Source: Lewinellaceae bacterium (GTDB lineage Bacteria > Bacteroidota > Bacteroidia > Chitinophagales > Saprospiraceae). Taken from it: a stretch of DNA of 50,055 nt. A model generated the notes under the pieces. The model had not been told where the DNA came from. It saw only the letters and a program-made list of their open reading frames with translations, and did not search any database. Below, piece by piece: positions 46,009 to 50,055 of the stretch (its first letter is position 1; every line of letters starts with the position of its first letter). Made by a program: the position numbers and the translations under genes. The DNA lies in NCBI GenBank assembly GCA_020636155.1, contig JACJYM010000017.1, positions 1 to 50,055 of the forward strand. Direction: 5' to 3'.

Positions 46009-46701
46009 ATGATTTCGAAGAAAATTAATACAAAAGAAATCTATTATTATATTTTGGAAAGTGTAATCGAAAACAGAATTCCAGAAAAAGCATCAGCAAT
46101 GAAAGCTTATATGAAAAATCAATTTGAGTACGCCGGATTGCCTTCTCCTCAAAGAAAAGAATTGGTCAAAAAACTAAAATCTCGCTATAATTTGCCGCTC
46201 AATGACGAATTTTTCGATTTAGTCAAAGCCTTATGGCAAGACCCCTATCGCGAACTAAAATACATTGCTCTGGATATCCTTGAGCCAAAATACAAATACA
46301 TGAATCGATCACATGTGCCTTTCATCCAATCACTCATGCTGGATGATTCATGGTGGGATACCATAGATGGTCTAGCTCCAAAGGGAATGGGTACGATTTT
46401 TAAAAATGATGTCGAAATTCGGAATTCTAAAATTGAAGAATGGATAAATTCCAATAATAAGTGGCTCAAAAGATCCTGTATCATCCATCAGCTTACCTAT
46501 AAAGAAAATGTAGATGAAGAACTATTATATAGTCTGATACTCCATGAAGTAAATAACAAGGAATTTTTTGTTCAGAAGGCCTGCGGTTGGGCTTTGAGAC
46601 AATATTCAAAATTCAACCCACTTTCTGTCAAACAATTTGTAGATGAAAATCCCAATCTCAGTGGACTTTGTAAACGTGAAGCTTCTAAATACTTAGCATA
46701 A
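46009..46701 (+). CDS. DNA alkylation repair protein (AlkD-like HEAT-repeat glycosylase)
   Basis: 230 residues, the usual size for the AlkC/AlkD family. These are all-helical HEAT-like proteins that excise bulky or positively charged alkylated bases such as 3-methyladenine and 7-methylguanine without flipping the base. The family core is clear: MKAYMKNQFEYAGLPSPQR near the N-terminus, DDSWWDTIDGLAPKGMG (matching the Trp/Asp active-site patch), KWLKRSCIIHQL (Arg) and FFVQKACGWALRQYSK (Trp). These correspond to Trp109, Asp113, Arg148 and Trp187 of the Bacillus cereus enzyme as I recall it. The following DUF1304 gene starts one base after the stop, so the two are probably co-transcribed. Confidence 0.9.
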   Translation: MISKKINTKEIYYYILESVIENRIPEKASAMKAYMKNQFEYAGLPSPQRKELVKKLKSRYNLPLNDEFFDLVKALWQDPYRELKYIALDILEPKYKYMNRSHVPFIQSLMLDDSWWDTIDGLAPKGMGTIFKNDVEIRNSKIEEWINSNNKWLKRSCIIHQLTYKENVDEELLYSLILHEVNNKEFFVQKACGWALRQYSKFNPLSVKQFVDENPNLSGLCKREASKYLA

Positions 46702-46702
46702 G

Positions 46703-47065
46703 ATGATAGATATAATGACTAAAATTCTGATTGGTATAGTGGCAGCAATGCATTTGTACTTTTGTTATTTTGAAATTTTTAAGTGGGAAAGTGCCGGTCC
46801 CAAATTGTTTAAATCTAATGATTCCGATTTTTACAAAAAGACCAAAACCATGATGGCCAATCAAGGTCTTTACAATCTCTTTTTAGCGGCTGGATTAATC
46901 TGGTCTCTACTGAGCAAGAATCATACGATGTCATTTTATCTGGCAATATTTTTTCTCTCTTGTGTCGTCATTGCTGGCATATTCGGCTCAATCACGGTGA
47001 GTCGTCGCATCTTTTACATTCAGGCATTACCGGCTTTGATAGCTTTGATTCTTTTGCACTTTTAG
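46703..47065 (+). CDS. DUF1304 family four-helix membrane protein
   Basis: 120 residues with about four transmembrane helices: ILIGIVAAMHLYFCYFEIF, GLYNLFLAAGLIWSLL, FYLAIFFLSCVVIAGIFGSI and IQALPALIALILLHF. The phrases HLYFCYFEIFKWE and NQGLYNLFLAAGLIW match the DUF1304 pattern (HxxFxxxEMFxW, NQGLYNGFLAAGL). These are small inner-membrane proteins of unknown function. It begins one base after the AlkD-like stop codon, so translation is likely coupled. Confidence 0.88.
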   Translation: MIDIMTKILIGIVAAMHLYFCYFEIFKWESAGPKLFKSNDSDFYKKTKTMMANQGLYNLFLAAGLIWSLLSKNHTMSFYLAIFFLSCVVIAGIFGSITVSRRIFYIQALPALIALILLHF

Positions 47066-47164
47066 AGGTGTGAATATTTAATTGTGTAATCATACTTTTA
47101 TTAAATCTGTTAGCGTTATATTTCACATATTATTATTTTAGTCAAAAATAAACACCAATTCAAG

Positions 47165-48226
47165 ATGATGTATTTTACAAAAAGATTCTTATTGAATGTA
47201 TTGCTTTTGACATGCATCTCATCTTTGAATGGCCAGATAGGTGGAAGATATGCTTACGAATTTTTAGCTTTACCTTCTTCTGCCCGGATAACGGCTTTGG
47301 GTGGAAGCGTGATTTCAGTCCTTGACGAGGATCAAAATCTAGCCTATAGTAATCCTGCTCTACTGAACCCAAAAATGAATCACCGTATATCGTTTAATTA
47401 CAATTGGCACTTGGAGGATATTAAAAATGGGTATATATCTTATGCAAGAACTTTTGAAAAGTTAAATCTCACCACTCATGCGGCTATCGACTACATAAGC
47501 TACGGCGACTTTGTCCGAGCAGATGAAACCGGAAAGCAGATTGGAACTTTTGAAGGTGGAGAGACAGCCATCGTACTTGGGGTTGCAAAAACATATCAAG
47601 AAAGGCTCAATTATGGCATGAATTTAAAGTTCATATTCTCTAACCTCGATGGATACAAATCTTTCGGTCTTGCAGCAGATATTGGTATGAATTATACCAA
47701 CGAAAACGGCGATTTTAATATTTCAGCGGTAATCAAGAACGTGGGTACAGAGGTAACGAGTTATATAGACGAAAAATATGCGGCGCCATTGGATATTCAG
47801 ATTGGACTTTCTAAGCGGCTTAAGCATTTGCCTTTCCGATTTAGTATCATCGCCCACGAATTGCAACAATGGAAAATAAGATATGACGACCCCAGTAGAA
47901 AAGAGACGACCAATATCTTTGGAGAGGTCACGGAAGACAGTAAATTTTCTCAAGAAATAGATAATTTTTTCAGACACTTTATTTTCTCAGGAGAATTTTT
48001 AATTGGTAAAAACGATGGCCTCAAACTGCGAGTTGGCTACAATCACCTACGTCGCAAGGAGCTTAGCGTAACTCAGTTTCAATCTTTGGCGGGATTTTCT
48101 TTGGGATTCGGCTTGTCGGTCAAAGGCATTGTCATCGATTATGGTGTTGGGTATCATCACATAGCCGGAGCCGCTAACCACCTGAGCATTTCTACTAACT
48201 TAGGTCGGTTTTTTAAGAAAGTGTAA
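47165..48226 (+). CDS. porQ: Type IX secretion system protein PorQ
   Basis: 353 residues with a signal peptide (LLNVLLLTCISSLNGQ). The mature start GGRYAYEFLALPSSARITALGG, followed by DQNLAYSNPALLN, is the PorQ/PorV-like outer-membrane barrel opening. The rest is a run of amphipathic strands (SFNYNWHLEDIKNGYISYAR, FRFSIIAHELQQWKI, GLKLRVGYNHLRRKEL, AGFSLGFGLSVKGIVIDYG), consistent with a 14-stranded FadL-type barrel. In Porphyromonas gingivalis PorQ is needed for anchoring T9SS cargo at the surface, together with PorU/V/Z. At least five cargo-type genes lie in this same window. The start could be either of two adjacent ATGs, 47165 or 47168. Confidence 0.9.
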   Translation: MMYFTKRFLLNVLLLTCISSLNGQIGGRYAYEFLALPSSARITALGGSVISVLDEDQNLAYSNPALLNPKMNHRISFNYNWHLEDIKNGYISYARTFEKLNLTTHAAIDYISYGDFVRADETGKQIGTFEGGETAIVLGVAKTYQERLNYGMNLKFIFSNLDGYKSFGLAADIGMNYTNENGDFNISAVIKNVGTEVTSYIDEKYAAPLDIQIGLSKRLKHLPFRFSIIAHELQQWKIRYDDPSRKETTNIFGEVTEDSKFSQEIDNFFRHFIFSGEFLIGKNDGLKLRVGYNHLRRKELSVTQFQSLAGFSLGFGLSVKGIVIDYGVGYHHIAGAANHLSISTNLGRFFKKV

Positions 48227-48229
48227 AGT

Positions 48230-49519
48230 TTATTTTTTAAGAATTTTTATTCCAATGGGACAATTCATGCATTTCAGCAGACTGCAATTTTCATTCTTCA
48301 GTTCGATAAGAGCCTGAGAATCGCAAGCAGATTTAGCCAACACTCCCAATTCTTTCCAATGATTGATAATCGTATTTTTTTCAGCAGGAAGTTCATCCAA
48401 AAGCTCAATTCCTCTTTGAGAAATTTCCTCAACACTTGTCTCTTTACCATAAAGAAAAGTAAGAGGAACGACCACATTGACCATGAGATTTTGCACCATG
48501 GATTTGCTGATTTTTTTACTTCTCGCTCTATTTTCAACTCCAAATCTATAATGTGTTTTCCAATACTCTGATGGTGTGGCTTCTAAGGAGTCATACATCG
48601 AATCACTCCACTTGCGGTCGATAAATTGGGTAAACGGTCGTGGATTTTTATATATGAGAGCCGCCATCTGTGCCATCCTAATCGTCGGAAATCCGACAGG
48701 CCTCATCTTATAAAACTTCCAAACATGAACATCCATATTATTCAAGCTGTATTTGGCTTTGAGGTGTAACCATTCCACTTGCAAGGTTTTAAAGTACTCA
48801 TCATCACCCTCTTCATCCAAGAATCCTGCAACTCCAAATAGTAGGGCTTCCAATTTTAGAATGGAATTTACATTTTTAAGTAATATGGAATAAGATAGAT
48901 TTTGTGATAATTGCTCAAAAGGTGCTGCATTCGTCTGCGAACCCATATATCTAAGAAATCCCTTATAACAAACTTCATCCCAGTTATTGCTCGTTGCTAC
49001 CAATAAATTCCTGAAATATTGCGTTTTTCTTTCCAATCGGTTGCTGACCAATCGATATTTCCACAAGTTAAAATCAGACCAATCTTCGGGAGAGACTAGA
49101 GATTCACAAGCCACCCAATTTTGGTTTTCCATCAGCCTTTGATACTTGTGAAGCAGGGAATGATCAATGCGACTCTTGAGTTCTAATGTAGGCAAGAGCC
49201 GCCCATTCTTAAGTATGATGTCCTTATCGTGATTAAAGACGACGTGTAGGATGACATTATTGTATGCCGGGTCGCTGCTGTGATTGTGTAAATCCCAATC
49301 AGAGCTATGGATATGCAGTTCTATATTGCCTGCCCATTTAGTGCCCTCGATTTCAATTTTGGCATCAATAAAATCTGGTCCCGAATTTCCATTGTGAAAT
49401 CCAAAATTCTGAATCACCAGAGTCTCACCTTTATCGGTTGATAAATCCGATAAATCAAAAGACTTCGATTTCCAAATATAATGGAGAAGGTCTTCCTTCA
49501 AATAGCCTAGAGAGTTCAT
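48230..49519 (-). CDS. DUF2851 family protein
   Basis: 429 residues, cytoplasmic, with no signal peptide. The N-terminal part matches the DUF2851 pattern: LLHYIWKSKSFD, then FGFHNGNSGPDFIDAKIEI and WAGNIELHIHSSDWDLHNH, and NNVILHVVFNHDKDI. The conserved Asp, His and Glu residues in these phrases could form a metal site or nuclease-like site, but the family's function is not established. The C-terminus ends in a Cys cluster, CSLLKCMNCPIG, also usual for the family. It converges on porQ with only three bases between the stops, so neither gene has an obvious terminator of its own. Confidence 0.88.
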   Translation of the reverse strand: MNSLGYLKEDLLHYIWKSKSFDLSDLSTDKGETLVIQNFGFHNGNSGPDFIDAKIEIEGTKWAGNIELHIHSSDWDLHNHSSDPAYNNVILHVVFNHDKDIILKNGRLLPTLELKSRIDHSLLHKYQRLMENQNWVACESLVSPEDWSDFNLWKYRLVSNRLERKTQYFRNLLVATSNNWDEVCYKGFLRYMGSQTNAAPFEQLSQNLSYSILLKNVNSILKLEALLFGVAGFLDEEGDDEYFKTLQVEWLHLKAKYSLNNMDVHVWKFYKMRPVGFPTIRMAQMAALIYKNPRPFTQFIDRKWSDSMYDSLEATPSEYWKTHYRFGVENRARSKKISKSMVQNLMVNVVVPLTFLYGKETSVEEISQRGIELLDELPAEKNTIINHWKELGVLAKSACDSQALIELKNENCSLLKCMNCPIGIKILKK

Positions 49520-49612
49520 GCCTTGAGATGTTTTAAGTAAAAAAAACTTTATCTACAAGGTAAAAATACGAATTAAGATACTAACTCTCGATAATAATAA
49601 TTAAAATCATCC

Positions 49613-50055
49613 TCATCGCCCCACCACGAACTTCTCTATCCATCGCTGTCCGTCCTCATTTATCAGTTCTATGAAATACATTCCTGAGGGCAAGTCTGAC
49701 ACATCGATGATATCTTCATTTTGTAAAGCGTTGCTTCGCACTAGCTGCCCCTGAGTATTTAGGATGCGGTAAGTATATTTTCCCTCGGGGATGCCGGAGA
49801 TGGTAATGGAGTAGGAGGCTGGATTGGGATACAATACTATATTATTCAAAGCGATATCCTCTGTGTCTACAGAAAAACATTCATCGTACCACGGATTCTT
49901 GTACAATTGCACTCCATCTCTATAAAAACAGGAAATATAATTTAGATATTCTATTTGGCAGCAGTACCATGGTTCAAATGGTCCGTTAAAAGAGCCAATA
50001 CCTTGAATCCAATTAACATCAGTATAGCAACCCATATTCATAGCGATTCTTTTTG
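49613..50055 (-). CDS. T9SS cargo protein, C-terminal end (runs off window)
   Basis: The frame is open to the window edge past the ATG at 50041, so that ATG is probably internal and the gene begins beyond the window. A Cys/Trp-rich stretch (FEPWYCCQIEYLNYISCF) is followed by a textbook type A T9SS sorting domain, about 75 residues: NIVLYPNPASYSITISGIP, YRILNTQGQLVRS, IDVSDLPSGMYFIEL and the ending RWIEKFVVGR. It would be exported and anchored like the other cargos here. Its catalytic or binding part lies outside the window. Confidence 0.85.
   Translation of the reverse strand, partial: KRIAMNMGCYTDVNWIQGIGSFNGPFEPWYCCQIEYLNYISCFYRDGVQLYKNPWYDECFSVDTEDIALNNIVLYPNPASYSITISGIPEGKYTYRILNTQGQLVRSNALQNEDIIDVSDLPSGMYFIELINEDGQRWIEKFVVGR

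Overview
The window looks like chromosomal DNA of an AT-rich member of the Bacteroidota, probably a Saprospiria-like marine or sludge bacterium. The phylum call rests on C-terminal sorting domains of the type IX secretion system (T9SS) on several secreted proteins, a PorQ homologue, the gene order uppS-bamA-ompH, and TAnnTTTG-type -7 boxes with little Shine-Dalgarno signal. The class-level call is inference from the style of the giant repeat proteins.

Layout. 1-5277 (minus): the N-terminal part of a secreted Cys-rich Ig-like protein that runs off the left edge, then a 1400-residue T9SS cargo with dockerin-like, cohesin-like and sorting domains. 5481-8160: a small two-helix membrane protein, a divergent outer-membrane barrel protein, a gene-poor stretch and a DUF4349 lipoprotein. 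8380-13999 (plus): a housekeeping block with undecaprenyl diphosphate synthase, BamA, an OmpH/Skp chaperone, an Nfu-type Fe-S protein and dihydropteroate synthase. 13996-17060: an unrecognised 746-residue protein converging on folP, a GNAT acetyltransferase, and tRNA-Asn(GTT) with its own promoter and terminator.

17166-45779 (minus) is the accessory core. Two paralogous giant cell-surface genes (about 4980 and 3438 residues) share one plan: signal peptide, specialised N-terminus, a long ladder of DUF11-like 'xNQG' beta-sandwich repeats (17 and 15 counted by eye) joined by Asp-rich probable Ca-binding linkers, four SdrD B-like repeats, and a T9SS sorting domain. The larger one is interrupted by two mutually compensating frameshifts near 24.1-24.3 kb. 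Between the giants a third T9SS cargo gene is split just after its signal peptide by a complete IS4-family insertion (33933-35271, with 9-bp target duplication and 19-bp inverted repeats); the original gene can be restored exactly.

46009-50055: an AlkD-like DNA alkylation repair gene coupled to a DUF1304 membrane protein, porQ (a T9SS component), a convergent DUF2851 gene, and the C-terminal end of one more T9SS cargo.

Together: Sec plus T9SS would export the giant repeat proteins and the smaller cargos, BamA and OmpH would assemble outer-membrane barrels including PorQ and other T9SS parts, and Ca-stabilised repeat ladders would hold adhesive or ligand-binding N-termini away from the cell. 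The functional reading of the giants is inference from architecture; no biochemical role can be read directly from the sequence.
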